Below, in pieces: positions 38,201 to 53,100 of a stretch of 64,000 nt of DNA. A program made the position numbers and the translations under genes. Below the pieces are notes generated by a model. That model had not been told where the DNA came from. It saw only the letters and a program-made list of their open reading frames with translations, and did no database searches. Source of the stretch: Aphidius gifuensis (lineage: Eukaryota > Arthropoda > Insecta > Hymenoptera > Braconidae); contig NC_057789.1 in the NCBI RefSeq assembly GCF_014905175.1, forward strand, positions 5,828,001 through 5,892,000, given 5' to 3'. Every line of letters begins with the position of its first letter. Within the stretch, counting starts at the first letter, position 1.

Positions 38201-41122
38201 ATTTATTTATTAAAAATAATAATCTATTTTACGATGAAAAAAAAAAAAGTGAAGGAATTAAAAATAAAATTTTACTTTTTCTATTTACGTTGACTGATTT
38301 TTTTTTTTATTTGGTTTTATGCAATAAGATTAAATCTTCTGCATACCATAGACATATAAAAATAAATATATGTGTACAAATTCTTGGCTTGAAAACTCCT
38401 GTTATTATCTGTAGTGTCTTTTTGCTATCATCAATATTGACGAATCGACGAATTGTGAATTGCAATTGAGTATATCTTTTTTCAATTCAGATCAACCATA
38501 AAATATTTATTTTTTTTATATATATGTGATGAATCAAGAAGAGTTCAGAAGATCAAGTATACAACTCTTTATGTATATAAAGAATCAAGTGATCTAAGAT
38601 TCGATTGGTTCCTCTTATTGCATGTGTATGAATAAGACAGTAAAACAAAGAAACTTTATAACCATCCGACAAAAAAAAAAAGTAAATAAATAAATAAAAT
38701 GAGACAAAGAAAAGAGAAAGAGAATTTTGTATAAACATCTCAAGATGGTTGTATGCTTCATTTTCTGTTTCACTTTATATATATATTTTTTTTTTGATTT
38801 CAATCTCAAGTTACGCTTTTGCTCTTCTCTTGTACGTCAAAAACCACACTGACAAGAGAACCGATTGAATTCCTGAAGGACAGGATCTCTTATACCAATG
38901 ACATCGTGAATTCATCGATTGTTTTTTAATGAAACTCAATATATATAAATAAACAAGTTGCTTGTTTTTTTTTAATTTATTTTTTCTTTTTCTTTCTCTT
39001 TTTATCTCAGTAAAATTCAGCTCAATTTAACATCAAGTATCGTGAGTGCAATGATTTGCATTTGCATTAGCAGGTGCGAGGATGACCGTCTTTGCCAGAT
39101 CGACTTTGTCTCATTAGTCTCGTTACATTTATTTAACTATACACGATATACATATATATATATATCCATCAGACCTTTTAAATATTCTCAATGTAAATAT
39201 ATTTATATACACAATTTAGCAACAACACTGAGCTCGTTAAATTCATTACGTCATTACTATTCTGATCATTAATTACCATTGCTAAAAGAAACTTTCAATT
39301 GATCTTTGATGTATATATATACATTTATTTAAAGACAGAATAAAAAAAATTTATATACATATAAAAAAATTATTTTAATGTTGTCGATTAAAGTGTGAGA
39401 TGCAATGTTGTAAAAAAATTAATAAAAGAGAAACAATAAAGAAATTTATAATGAAATAAAATTTGATAAATAAAAGTGAATTGTGAATTGTGGGAAGTGA
39501 TGATGAAGAAGCCAACACACTGAAGGTTTCACGAATAAAGAAATAAACGAGCCATAACTGTAGTTAACGAATAAAACGAGGGAGGTAACATCGAGGAAAC
39601 AGCAAATGGATATCATAACTTCATAACCGGTGTACACTCGTAAATGCAAATCGATCTCTTTCACAAACGATCCAATTTACCTACTATACTTAAATATATA
39701 TATATATGTATATTATAGTAATAAACGTTGAGAAGCAACTAAAAGAAAATAATAAAAAATAAAAAAAAAATAGATAATTATTTTTAAGGATCTTATAGAT
39801 CAAATGTTCGTATATCCGTTGGTTAACGATTTTTATTATTTTATATTTTTTTTTAAATAATATTATTCTTTTCTATACAGACGATCCCATGTATTTCTGC
39901 TAGGTGATCTATACATGCTTTAAGTCGAGCATTTTATATTTTTCTCTGCGTATATTTTTACGACATATAAAAAATAAAAAAATAAAAATTATACATGTAA
40001 TATAAATATATTGTGCAGAAGAATATGAAAAAATAAAAAAATCGTTCAACTGTGTGACGGCTTGTCCCTCACAATGACGAGACAATTTACCTCGGAAAAT
40101 GTAAAACTGTGGTTTTATCAGTTGTATATGATAAGAAAAAAAATATATACACTCACAAAGACATATGGCAACGAATAGATAAAGGTTTTAAAAGTTATAA
40201 TAATAAATAAAATAGAAAACAGAAATTAATTCAGGTATATATGCAAAAGATTTTTCAATGTGACGTTGGAAAATTGGTTTGTCTAGCAAAGTATAATTTT
40301 GTGAAACGTTGCTCGCAGTATACTATTGTTTCATTTAAATTGAATAATATTTTAATATAATAATATAGTCTTTTTTGTTTATAATCGTTGTAAATTATAT
40401 CTATTATTTTACAACTTAAATATTTTTCAGTTAAAATAATATCTATGTAAAATTAACGTTACCATTTGTAATCCCTACGGAGCTTTTTTTATTTTGTGGT
40501 TGTTAATACCATGGGATTTTTTTTAATATTTTATATTTTGCGATATATATATATAAAATATGCAAATGTCTATTTTTACTTTTTAACTTGTTTCATTCGT
40601 AATAATAATGTAATCGTGTCACGTATTTTATCTTGCATATAAATATAAACATTTTACTGCGAGTAAATTTACAGTTGGTTAGAGGGTTGTGTGTATATAT
40701 ATAGTGGTTGTAGATTGAGTCCAGAAAGTGGCCATTTAGTTGACCAAGAAGGATAGTTAAGTGGTAAGTTTTTCATGAAAAAAGATGAGCTAGAATAAAT
40801 GAGCATATTTTTTGTTTCTTTCTATTTTTTTTTTTTTCATTATACTTGGTTTTTCATATATGAGTTATGGTGGATAAGAGTGTGTGGGATTATTTGTGTA
40901 AATACAAGTGTATTGTGAAGAGATATACATATTTTTTTTTTATGATAATATTATACAAGGCCAAAAACTTACCGTAATTTTAAGGTCCCGTGGATCGCAC
41001 GTGTCATATTGACGGTAGAATCGTAATACTGTGTGAGTTTTATTTTCGTAACCCAACAGCAGGTGGTAGTCTTGACTTGAATCCATTTGTGGATCACGAT
41101 TTGAATCCTTTACATGCCGATC
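23226..41122 (-). CDS. MOXD1: DBH-like copper monooxygenase, MOXD1 homolog (olf413 type), 5' partial
   Basis: Secretory-pathway copper type II, ascorbate-dependent monooxygenase family; substrate unknown. Exons on the minus strand: 41122-40973 (end of DOMON, SQDYHLLLGYENKTHTVLRF), 28629-28435, 26815-26729, 25815-25633, 24923-24471, 24392-24199 and 23703-23226; 579 residues visible, all in frame. CuA-site histidines lie in RKHHVIKYEP (His codons 26738-26743) and LHHMTLYEC (25771-25776). The CuB His-X-His is MHTHQLG (24603-24611). The CuB Met of DBH and PHM is Thr in TREETCLV (codon 24306-24308). The last exon ends in a hydrophobic tail (IMLIITCFIIVAFR), suggesting a membrane or GPI anchor. The intron at 25632-24924 uses a GC donor. 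Signal peptide and DOMON start lie beyond the window. Tyramine beta-hydroxylase is the alternative, less likely given the tail. Confidence 0.9.
23992..24031. repeat. CAA/CAG microsatellite in the last intron of the copper monooxygenase
   Basis: An interrupted run of CAA and CAG triplets on the plus strand. Confidence 0.85.
24924..25632 (-). other. GC-AG intron
   Basis: Exon 25815-25633 must end after GAG (LGSE) to join GGT TTT AAT (GFNY), a conserved junction in DBH/MOXD1 proteins. The donor is therefore GCAAGT instead of GTAAGT. The acceptor is a normal CAG. The intron includes a balanced-composition patch at about 25120-25330. Confidence 0.8.
25816..26728 (-). other. Intron of the copper monooxygenase (913 bp)
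   Basis: Low-complexity AT sequence with one more balanced stretch at about 26345-26570. It shares a 15 bp word with the neighbouring intron. Open frames here are T-rich and not supported. Confidence 0.7.
26816..28434 (-). other. Intron of the copper monooxygenase (1.6 kb)
   Basis: Mostly homopolymer-rich AT sequence. A balanced patch at about 26930-27200 carries a 60-codon plus-strand open frame with no recognisable family. I see no supported gene. Confidence 0.7.
29535..29561. repeat. (ATG)9 microsatellite
   Basis: Nine perfect ATG triplets inside the 12.3 kb intron. Confidence 0.95.
31692..31741. repeat. 25 bp tandem duplication
   Basis: Two adjacent 25 bp copies (31692-31716 and 31717-31741) share TAATGCTCGATGG and differ at three positions. 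Confidence 0.85.
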
Positions 41123-44100
41123 CTGAAAAAGAATAATATAAAAAGGAAATCATTAATCACTTGTTGTCAAAATTGTGCAAAAAAAAGAAGAAATAATTTA
41201 ATATTAAATACAAAATAAAAATTATAATAGTTTTTTATAATGTTGTTTTTTTTTTTTTTTTCGCTAAATTTATTTTTATTATCGTCTCATCATCGCATTA
41301 ATGTGATTCTTACAAAATTTATTTGTGTTTATTCACAAATGAATATAAATTCACGCCTTTGTCGACACCATTAAAAGATAAATAATTTGTAAAGATATAT
41401 ATAAAAAAAAACTAGAAATATTATTTTTACTAAAATTAGAAATAAAAATAAAATTAATCATGAAAGTTTCACGTCATGTTTATATATGTTAGAGTGTAGA
41501 GTTCATCGGCATTCTTCTCCCGCGCTTCTCAGGCTTCTTTATTTTTCTCACTTTACATGTGTAAACCGTTGATGCAAAAGATATTTGAAAATAAAAAAAA
41601 AAAAAAAAAAGAACCGGTAAATGCCAAAAGACTCATATACTTGTAAGACTAAAAAATATATATTTTTATTTTTTATTTATATAAAAATATTGAGGGGACC
41701 GCGAAGCCCCGATTGTGGCAAGCCCAAAAGAAATTGATAGTCGTCTGTATATTCTTTTGAAGGGTCTCATTCTGTCTTTTTTACTCTTAAAAATTTTTCT
41801 CTCACTTTTCCGATTTAATATTTTTTTTATTATATTTTTTTTTTTTTTCAATCTCTTGTAAAGAGCATTCATCTGAAAATTCGATGAAAGCAATCAAAGC
41901 ACCTGAGGTCTAAGAGAAAATAACCTTTTCGAGTGTCACACAACTATCGACTTTAAAAAAAGTTTAAAAATAATATTTTTATCAAAGTCAATTTAAAGTA
42001 AAAAATAAATCCGATAATATTAAAAAACCAACTTGAATTATAATTAATATCTTTAATTATAGAGTAATAAAAACCTTCAGCCACTTGTTTAATTGTTCAG
42101 ATGTTTAATGACTATTATTTGCCAACTCGGAAATTATAATTAAATCGAAATTCACACACGCGATGTGTGTGACTATTATTTCTAAATGTAAATTGTTGAT
42201 TTTTAAATTATACAAAGAAAACTGATTCAACTAAATATTCTCACTACATACATGTATAGTGTATGTGTGTGTGTGTGGTACTTTAGTTATTCAAAATTCT
42301 TGAGATTTGTTAGTCATGCAAATCAAAAAAAAATAATACTGTCATATATTTTTTTATTATTTATTCTATAAAGTGTAAAGAAGAATATTGAATAAAAAAA
42401 ACTTGGCTGATTCATAAGTTTGGAATGTTGTTTAGAAATGAAAGACGAATAAAGTTGATGAATACTTGGAAGATCATGAGAAAGGATCTTGCATTTGAGG
42501 TGATAAATGTGCTCAACTAATTTTCCTCTTTAACCTATTTAACTTCTTGGTGGTTAGCCAGAGAGCATCCAAAAGATAACCCACGACAACAAAAAATCAT
42601 ATCTTTGTGTGAAATATAATCTAGTTTTCATATTTATATACTATTCTGAAACCCAAGTTTTTTATTATGTATATTTTAAAAAAATGAATGAAAACCCTTG
42701 CAAGAATAAGAAATTATCAGAGTATTTTGCTTAAAACCCATCAGTTGCACATACTATATATACATATAAGAGTTGGTCATAGTGGACTTTGAACTTTGAC
42801 CGCCAGACTTTGCTGGAATTTCGAGAGAAACTCAGTCCCTCTTTCTCCTCTTTGTTCAGATCTCACACACGATATTGCAACGTGCGACGTTATGAACCCG
42901 AGAAGCCAAGTCAAATCATTGTTCTGCCTTGGAGGTAAAAAAAAAAAATATTAAAGTTATAAAAAACGAAACCATTTAAAAATAACCCCCTCAAAAGAAA
43001 CTATATAATAATATAAAATATAAAATAAAAATTATACCTTGAAGGTAAAAAATAACAAAAAACAAGATAAAATAAAGAAAGCAATAAAATAAAATAATAC
43101 GAAATCGTCCCTTTTGGTCGTCGACGGATTCGAGTCATAAATTGCATTTCTCCCTCTTGTTTTTTATTTTTCAAATTATTATATATAGGTATATATATGT
43201 GACCACTTGTCGAATCTTCCCTCTACTCTTTGCACCTCTTTGGCAGCCACCCGATTGAAAACAATTGAGAACGGCATGTAGCATGCCGCCTTCAAGTTAT
43301 TATCACGAACGCACGCGATAGTTTCACACCAAACTCGACAAAAGAATATGTGAGTGAAAAAAAGAGTAAATATATATATATATGTATATACATGAGGCTA
43401 AATAAAAGTAACAAAAATAATTTATTTTTTTCACGATGATCTTTGCAGCAGTATTTTATTTGTGCGACAAAAAAATTAAAATTAAAATTAAAAAAAAAAA
43501 AAAAAGCTCTCCTACATCAAACTTTTTAACTTTATACTGTATTTTTAAAAAAATGTTAAAAAATCAAGCAAGCTTTACCAAGCGAGATTATTAAATATAT
43601 ATAATATAAAAGATGACGGACATATAAACATGAAAATCATCAAGAGTTTGTCCTGCATTGTGACCACATAAATAACTCTTGGGCATAATTGTTTTGCATT
43701 TAATTATGTTGGCGACACGTACGTGCTCCGGTAACACAAGAGCCGGCATACATATATATATACAAGTGGTGGTTTAACAGTCTAGTCTAAATGGAAACCC
43801 TGAAACCGTGTCGTTGCACACTCAACATACATTACACAACACATATACACCTGTATATAATAACTACAATATAAATATAATATTTAATTTAATCTTCAAA
43901 TCGTATAGTTCAAATTATGTATTTTTAACATGTTAAAAAATATATATAAAAATAAATAAACCGCACGCATGTAAAATAAAATAAAATGTAAATTAATTAA
44001 AATACATTTTTTTCTTTGGCTAATTTTTAATTTTAATTTTTTTTTTGCATTAGCCTTTTTGACTTTTATTGTACAAATGGTTGCGTACATTGTATCCAGA

Positions 44101-47100
44101 CATATTGAAATAACGGAGAGGGATGCGGGGAAAATATATATATATATATTTGAGAGGTATAACTAAAATACGATTGTATATTCGATTCAGCGCGCCGAGG
44201 CAATTATACCAATTACCACCGTCGTTCGCCACAACAATTGATTCTCATTCACATTTTCAATGCACATCCCTATTTTATACCCACTTCCCCTTCACCCTTT
44301 TCTCCCCTTTTTTTGCATATATATTTTCTCTCGACTACGTACCAAACAAACGCGGCAAACTTCATAGATGTCTCGTATTCATTCTTCACCATATAACATT
44401 TAACCAATGCATTTATATATATACGTACGAAAAAAATGAAAAAAAAAAAAAAAAAATACAAATATATAATACGATGCAAATGTACACTGGTCTCGTCGTT
44501 TATCTAAAAGAGCATTCAGTGTCCAAAGAAAGCCAAGAATAATCGTCTGTTTGTTCAAAAATAAATACACCATTGGAATTATTTTGAAAAAAAATATAAA
44601 AAACATTTTTACATTTAAATGTTTAAAAAATAAATAAATACATTTACTAAATATTTTATTATGCAGCTATTATCACATTCTATCTGAATTATTTCTCTAT
44701 TTTTTTTATTTTTTTCTTATGGCAATATAAAATAACACGATGTAGCTGATAAATAAGTTGATGGAATTTCATAAATTAAATATAATCTCAGCTTGTATTG
44801 AGGATACTTGATTTAATAATAATTTGTATAGAAAGAAATTTTATAAAGATCGATGAAATATAATACATAAAATATTTCATGTATTTTGATTATTTTATGC
44901 TGACATTAAAATACAAAATATATATTAAATTAATTATAATAATAAATATTATATATATAGTTATTCAACATATATTTTCATGTACCGTTTTACGAACCTG
45001 CTGAATCATAAAATTAATATTTGATAATGATAACGGTCTGCGACAAGTATACCAAGTTGCAAGTGGTATGTGTTTGTGTCACCTATCCACCCTACAACTT
45101 TTGCACCATCATGATGCACACACGAAGTATATACTGATGCATCGACACGCGACACGCCATCAAAAATATACTGGATTATATATTTTATTCAACACAAACT
45201 CAATGTTAAATTGGTGAGTTAAATGTGCCTTGTTTATATATTTGTTGGTATGTATGTTTAAAACAGAGAGCCGACAACGAGTCGCCTCAAAATTGCTTCT
45301 CTCTATATTAATAAATTTACACAAACACAATAACGTAAAATAATAATTTTCATTTTATAACATAAATAATCAAAAAGGCGTAAAATTTGGGTATTATTAA
45401 TATCATTGTTCACATATAACCAAGTGTTTTTATATGATATTCACTGAATTTATAATATACAGTTAAAAATAAATTTAAAAATGAATTTTTCTTTTTTTGC
45501 ATATACTTAAAAATATATATACAGGGGTGTCGCGACGCCGGCGAGGTAATAGATGGCGAACAGAAGGGAAGAGAAAAGTCCGATAGAAAAAAAACGAGGT
45601 GAAATGGAAGGGTCATATATAGAGAATTGTAATCCGTTTGCCCTCTCGTGACAATGTACCTACTACATTCGATATTCGCTGTGGGATATCAATAATTTAT
45701 TTTTCTTTCCGCGAGGTCCAAACGACTGTGGAATAATCGAGGATAAAAAAAATATAAATAAATAAACTAACAAAAAAATGTGCAGCAATGTTGGTAGAAA
45801 TATACCTGCATTCACTGCAGTGTGTGTTTCTCATGTGATATTTTTTTTATTTTTTATTTTTTTTTTAATATCTTTATCTCACTTTTCGTTACCACACAGT
45901 GCATATATTCAAAGTTTGGAGACACTTTAAAATCGATATTTACCACTGAATACAATAGTATCAAGAGACAAAAAAAAAAAAAATGCACAAGATTTATTGT
46001 GCTTTCTTTCATCCTGCACATATTTATTAAACACACTTTTGATATTATTTCTGATTGAACTATAAATAAATTTAGATTTGTTTTTTTTATTTTTTTCTTT
46101 CATCATTGTGCTTGATAATGTTTATATTACCATTTATTATCATCACCTTTTTATTATTATTATTATCATTTGCTTTTTTTTTTTTTTAAATAATGCATTA
46201 ATCATATTAAAAAATTGCATTTGTAAGACGATATAATATATTGATAACATGCAAATATATTTATATTTGTATATTATATTAATCGAATAAAGATGTGATC
46301 GAAAAAGTTGAAAATCTGGTTTTATATCATGGCAGATTGGTTGGTTACATCTGGATTATAATATATATGCATGTGTATTTAATATTAACAACAAAGACAC
46401 GACGATAGCAGGGCACACGACTTGATTCAAAGATCTTTTTGGTGTTTGTTAAACTTGGTCCCTCCCTGCAGTGAGTAAATGCATACAAGAAGAAAAGAGA
46501 GTTGAGTAATGTTAAGAGTAACGAAGAAAAAGATAAACAAAGTACAAGGGCATTTCTCCACGTCTGTTCCTTATCGTTTGTTGGTTGCATACCACCATGG
46601 ATCTTGTTGAACGAGGATCTACCAGAAGTAGTGTGGTGGTACAGCTTCTGTGGATGCGCTGTGGTTTTGTTTCTCTGTACCACCATCAGGTTTGCTCTCA
46701 TATACATATAGGTATAACGAGATATATATGAGACGTGTGGACAAAAAGACGATAAAAAAAAATAAAAAATAATCTGCAGGAGTTTTTATACTATATGTAC
46801 GTACATATATTTAAAACATTATACTGGGCAGAGAAGTGCACATTCCTATATGACCTCGCGTGACGCTCCCGGTACGTGTCCACCTTATTCGGCACTTGTG
46901 TTACTTAAAATATATATATAAATTTAAAAGTCATGGGATGCACCCATTTAATCTAAAAATTATTGGCTTTTGGCCAGTCTTTTCTTTATGACTATATATA
47001 AATTTAATTAATTAATTTTTATATTTTTTTCAATATAAATAAATTAAATATATATTTCATAATTATTTAATATAAAATATACAAGTTAAATAAAATTCAA

Positions 47101-50100
47101 ATAAATATTTAATTTTGACTTTATCAGAATTTAAGTCAATTAAATAAATTAATTATTGTCATAAATAAAATTCAATTATATATATATGAAGAAAAAAAAT
47201 GAAAAAAAAAAATTATAAAATATATAATCACTTAAATAATATCAATACCAGATGTTATTATTCGTAATCATATTTTTAAATATGATAAAATCTTGAATAA
47301 AATATAATTTTTTTTTTATTTTTAAATATATATATATTCTTGTTTTATCAGCATATAATTGAACCCTTGGAATCATAAATTATAATATTATCAATGCTCA
47401 ATATCTCAAAACGTTTTTGCTTTAATTGGCACCCTAAAATCTCACATGGTACATATTATATGATAAAGTCTTCTACACGATTTTCAACCCTCTTATTCCT
47501 TTTAGCTACCTAGGCATGTTTTCCAAGTATATTATACATACATATATATATATCCCATAGGTTCATCGTCTCAACTGAAAGTGGAACATTGTCTGTGAGA
47601 CAGTTTTATCGCTGTAGCTTTGCTTGTAATGTCCGCATGGGGATCGTTCACCATCGTGATGTTAAAAGTACAACACTCTCATATACTCATACATACACTT
47701 ACACTCACATATCAAACCATGAAAATATATATATGTATAAACGACACTGTTAGCCGTAGGCAGACTCGAGGAACTACCGAATATGAATGGCCTTGGTTGG
47801 AACAATAAATCTATATTACCTTGCCATATATATCTGGATGTAATATATAAATATATATATATATAATATATGTAGATTGGCATAAATTTGAGAGAATCTC
47901 GTGACTATAAAATAAGCTGTGTAGAAATATCGATCTGATAAATTTCAATTGGCCAACTGTTTCCCAATTAAATTAAAATTACCAATAATTTGTAATTTAA
48001 CATTCATCTTGTTTTTTTTTATTTTTTTTAATTTTATCTTGCTTCTTTCTCATACGATATTTATTTTATCTGATAATTGAAGAACTATAAAAATTGCAAC
48101 ATTTAAACTAAATGAGAAAAAGTAAGTTTTTTTATTTTTAGATGAGACAAGAATTCATTGATGAAGTAATGATGTGAGAGAGATAAATGAAAATAAAAAG
48201 TATATGAAAAAAAAGTAAAGTATATATCCCTCGATTTCGTCTGAGCAATTACTCAAGTTCAAAGTTTAAACTCCCTGGCTTCCCTTTCCGTGTTTCATGG
48301 ATATATTTTCGCGCAGTGTGAGGCTATACTATCGTGTACATTGCATCAAAGTTTTCTCAAGTTTTGATCTCATACTAGCCATACAGTATAGGAGAGGACT
48401 ACGTAGTACGATTCAAGAACACACCAGTATAAAAGCAGCAAGCATCTATCCCGATGAGTTTTTCTTGACCCCCGGGATATATACTGCTCAGGGGGTTTTA
48501 TGCCCAATGGGAATATCTACTCACGAAACTGTGCATGTGTACGAGAGTTTGTTGAAGAAAGTGTTCATATATATTTACTGATGATATTGCACCCCTTACA
48601 TATACACATATAAGAAAAATAAAAAAATGAAAAATTTATTAGTTTATCGTATATAAGAATCCACGAGTGATATATATATATATTATGTGTTTATCTATTA
48701 TATATATAATAAAGTAGAATATCTAGTCTGCAATGCGACTCGAGACTTGGACGTCTCCAATGGTGTGCTTCAAGAGCTTTTCTTACAAAAAAAAAAAAAA
48801 AAAAATCCATGAATGTACAGAACGATGTATGAATATACTCCATATTTATGTCGCGTTTATATATATACAGGTATGTATTATCCGCGGGTTGAAGGAAAGA
48901 AAAAAAAAAGCAAGATCAAAAAAATATATATCAGAAAAGCGAGAGATCTCTGAAGAAAAAAAATAAAAAAAAATATATGAAAAAGATTTCACAAAGTCAA
49001 AGTTCATCGACGATAAAGACGGCGACGAGTTTCGAAATAAATATATAGATATCTCGTATATATATATTCGCAGACAGAACTTTTCGTCTAGATCCCTAAT
49101 TCATTCCTAATTCCCCAGCGAAAGTAAGAAAAAGTCGAATGAAACTCACCACCGCGACTGAAAGGCTTGCTCAGAAAAATGACAGATAAAAAAAAAGGTA
49201 GACCAAAAGAAAAAGAAAAAACTAGGAATAATAAAAAAAAAGAAAAAGAAAAAAGAATGTATATAAAATGTGTGGCTGAAAAAAAAAAAATACCCTCTGC
49301 TTCGAGGCATTGAAAAATCTCAAAGTCGTCCCCAATTTTACCCTTACTCTTTTCTCTTTTTTTTTTTATTCTGTATTGCTGAACTATATATATGTGTAAG
49401 CACATGCTACGATTTTTTATTTCTCTTTAAAACCCTCAATTTATTTATTTTCTCATTTAGATCCCTCAGTTTCGAATACCACCCACATCAGATAATATTT
49501 AAATTAATGATAAACATTTATATGAACGTTTTGTTATATACAGGGAGCATATTTAAATCATTGTAAAGATTATGAATTCAGAGGGCCAGACGACGAGCTG
49601 GATCATCATGCGGCTATTGTATGATGGCCCACTCATCTCCATAACGGGTCCTATTTTTTTTCTTTTTTTTTTCCTCTTTTATTCTACACTGGACAAGTCT
49701 TGTACACTAATATATAACTATACATATATTTACTTTACTAGCCAGTGTCCAAAACTCATTGTGCCAAGTCCTCACCCATATATTTATCATTTTGAATTTT
49801 AACTTTCTCATTTAAACTATCAAACACACATATAACACTGGTATTTTCTCATTTTTTTTTTTCTTTTTTTTACAAGTGATTCATTCTTTTTTTTGTCTTC
49901 TATACTTCAGTCAGTTACATTGTTTTTTTTCTTTATGTACCCTACACACTCTCACTATATTCTTTGATTTTTTTATTATTCTTTTATTGCTTCTTTTTTA
50001 TTTTCTATACAGTTGCTCGAGTAGCTTCATACCGCCTACCAATGGTCGCACTCAGAGTACCTCCTTTTCTGCTACTGCACACATTCTATGCAGTAGCCAA

Positions 50101-53100
50101 GATATTTTATTTTATTTTATTTTTTCGATTTTTCTTTACTATCTTTGTTTTATACTTGTTGTTTTTTTTTTTTTTTTGTCGGCCTTTATACACCACCAAG
50201 TTAAATTCAACTCGATTCGATTTTCGATTGTTTTCTTTCCGTCTTAAATTGACCAAATAAACCCAACTTGGTTTTTGGCCGGCATGTGGAATCGAAAACG
50301 ACGACATTAATCGTGACTGTCGAAATAAAAATGGTAAGATCCTATCGTATATATGCTGGACTAAAACACCTGATTTTTTTATTCTTATTTTTTCAATACG
50401 TATATATAAAGAGTACTGAATTTTTAATAATAAAAAAAAAAACAAAAATAATTGTCATATTGTGACAAATTATTATGACGGTTTCAAGTATAAATATATA
50501 ATATATTTTTATTTTTAAATTCAATTTTCATAAGTGACGAGACATGTTTGCATGTGAGATTAGATTTATCCAGAGTGATACAAAGATAGGACAGAAATAA
50601 AAAATTTAAAATAAAATAGATGGGACATATGCTAGATATATCTTCCGGAAATTGGAGGTAAATGGAAGAAAAAAAAAAAAAAATACACAAAAAATAAATA
50701 TAAAAAAGATAATAAAAAAATAAGTGTTTAAAGGCTAAAACAAAAATTTGTGCTATGAAATTTGAGAAGTGTGAAGAGGATAAAAACTAGAAAAAAGTCA
50801 GATAGATTGTGAAGGTATAAGAGAGTGCTGACTGATCCCGTACAACGATAACACATTGCCGGTCGAAAAAATTCGATAGAACCAGCGAATAAAATTGATG
50901 AGCCTGTTACAGTCTGACGCCCATGAAAACACTAAATGAATTCAACACCTTGACGTGTCTATACGTATATAAATTCTCTCGCATAATAACAATACCCAAA
51001 AACTAGTTTTTTTTTTTTGTTCTGTTTCCTCAATCTATTTATTTTTTATTTTTTTACACCACGTGTATGTGTATTGGATTTCGTAATGATACATAAAAAT
51101 CTAAAATGTATGTGCATGTATACTGAGAAGAATCAAAATCAAGCAAGCATATATACACCACTACTTTTATGGTGTGTCTTAAAAATTATAGTGGTCGAAC
51201 TTGATAGACACAGTCTACTACTATATCTCGTAAAATCTTTTTTTTACGATCCAACTTTCACGTTCTGAAATTGACATTTTTTTTTTTTTTTTTTCATAGA
51301 TCTAATTTTATTCAATTCAGTGGACCTAGTGCTAAAGAAATAAAAATCAGAATAAAAAAAATAAAATAAATTATCTACTGTAAAATACCTTGGGAGTAGT
51401 AGATTATTATTGAGAGAAAGTCTATTTTTTATGGATGCATTTTGATGATAAATTGATAGATGAATACGTATGTCGTTGGGTGACACAGGAAAGAATAAAA
51501 ATAGACATCAAAAAATAAAAAAATAGAGAGATAGTGCGTTGGACATTCAAGCGTAAATTGGAAACCCTCTAAAAATATGTCGTACGAGTAATAAAATTCT
51601 TCAAAGCAAAGTATTTTTAACAAGTTAAATTGGTTTGATGTGTTATTTTATTTATATTTATCTCTTTATATATTTTTTTAATATTTTAAGTCAATTTAAA
51701 GAGATACATAATTTAAGTATACATATATTTATTATTATCTAAAAAACAGGTATTTTCATGGAAAATATTATGTTAATATTTTGTATAAGAAAGTATGTGG
51801 AAATTGTCAAACTTCATGAGTCTCAAGATTGTCTTTTTAAACCGGATAAGCACATATACATGAAATTATATAGCCACGTTACTCATGGCACTCCCACTGG
51901 GTATACTTTATATATATATTTTATTACTAGAGCGTTAAGTAGCCCGGCAAAATACCAGTGGATAAAATTAGCTGACATATTATTGACTTTTCCAAGGGTC
52001 TTGATGTTCTTTAGGCGCCATGAAAGCTTTACATCTTAATTATGATAAAAAAAGATTGTCTGTTTAAACATCGCAGCTGTCTTGGCATCTCAATCAAGAA
52101 ACAAAAAAAAAAAAAAAATGTAAAATAATATAAAAAAAAAACTGTTTTTAACCAACGAAAAATAGAAAAAAAAATTTACTTCATCACATTGAAAGATTAA
52201 CTTTAAACTTTTTAGTTTATTTATTTATTTTATTTTTTTTTACCTACTATTTTTCGACAGAAATAATAACAATTAAAGCTTATCAACATCCCAACCTGAC
52301 ACTTCACAAGACAGTAACTCGATGAAACTTGGTGAAAGTTCAACATATAGCTAAGCTTAACCTGAAGTTGGATATCATCCACTAAATTTAAATCCCACTG
52401 ACATTCATGAGGAAAGGATTTTATTTCAGGGTTTTTTTTTTTTTTTTACTTTTTTTTTCTCTTTATTACTCAACCAAGATAAGAGCTATAAATTCAAAAT
52501 TCACGGAATGGTAAATCACTTTGAGGATGAAGAACGTGGTGAAAATAAGAGAATAAAAAAAAAAAATAAATAAAATAGTATTTGATAACCCGAATTCATC
52601 CAAAACATAGATGAAAAAATGAAATTTGTATTATAACATAACCAGAGGTATAAAAAAAATTTTTTAGTTTGTAATTTTTATCACACGTTCTTTGTTAATT
52701 GATAATTTCAATTTTCTTCAATGGTTGTTTTGTGATTTATCAGACATTAATGTCATTCATGCTTGGATCGATCAAATAAAATATGCTATTATATTTATCT
52801 ATAACTTTGTACAAACTGATAACATAATTTTAACCCTCAGGCATTTTAATAATATAAAATACATGTACTTTAAAATTTTGCATAAACTAAAACTGAAGGT
52901 TTAAATAATTACAATGCATTATCATCAGACTGATAATCAAGCAATTATTCCACTTGGTAAATGCAGTTGACAAGAGAGGATGAAAAGTATTGAACAAAGT
53001 CAATAAAACTTCTGCTATATATAATTATATAATGCACATATAATATATAGTACAAGTTTTTTGTCATAAATAATATATATGTAAATAAAAAAATTGTTTT

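Larger units (their letters stand above)
28630..40972 (-). other. 12.3 kb intron of the copper monooxygenase
   Basis: Bounded by a GTAAGT donor at 40972 and a CAG acceptor at 28630 whose exons join in frame. It holds AT-rich sequence, microsatellites and a 25 bp tandem repeat. Patches of balanced composition lie at about 33160-33330, 35300-35560 and 35690-35810. No nested gene could be supported. Confidence 0.75.

Noticed and set aside
44123..44542. 139-codon plus-strand open frame in the large intron
   Set aside because: Composed largely of Tyr/Ile/Lys runs from TATATA and poly(A) tracts; no recognisable domain.
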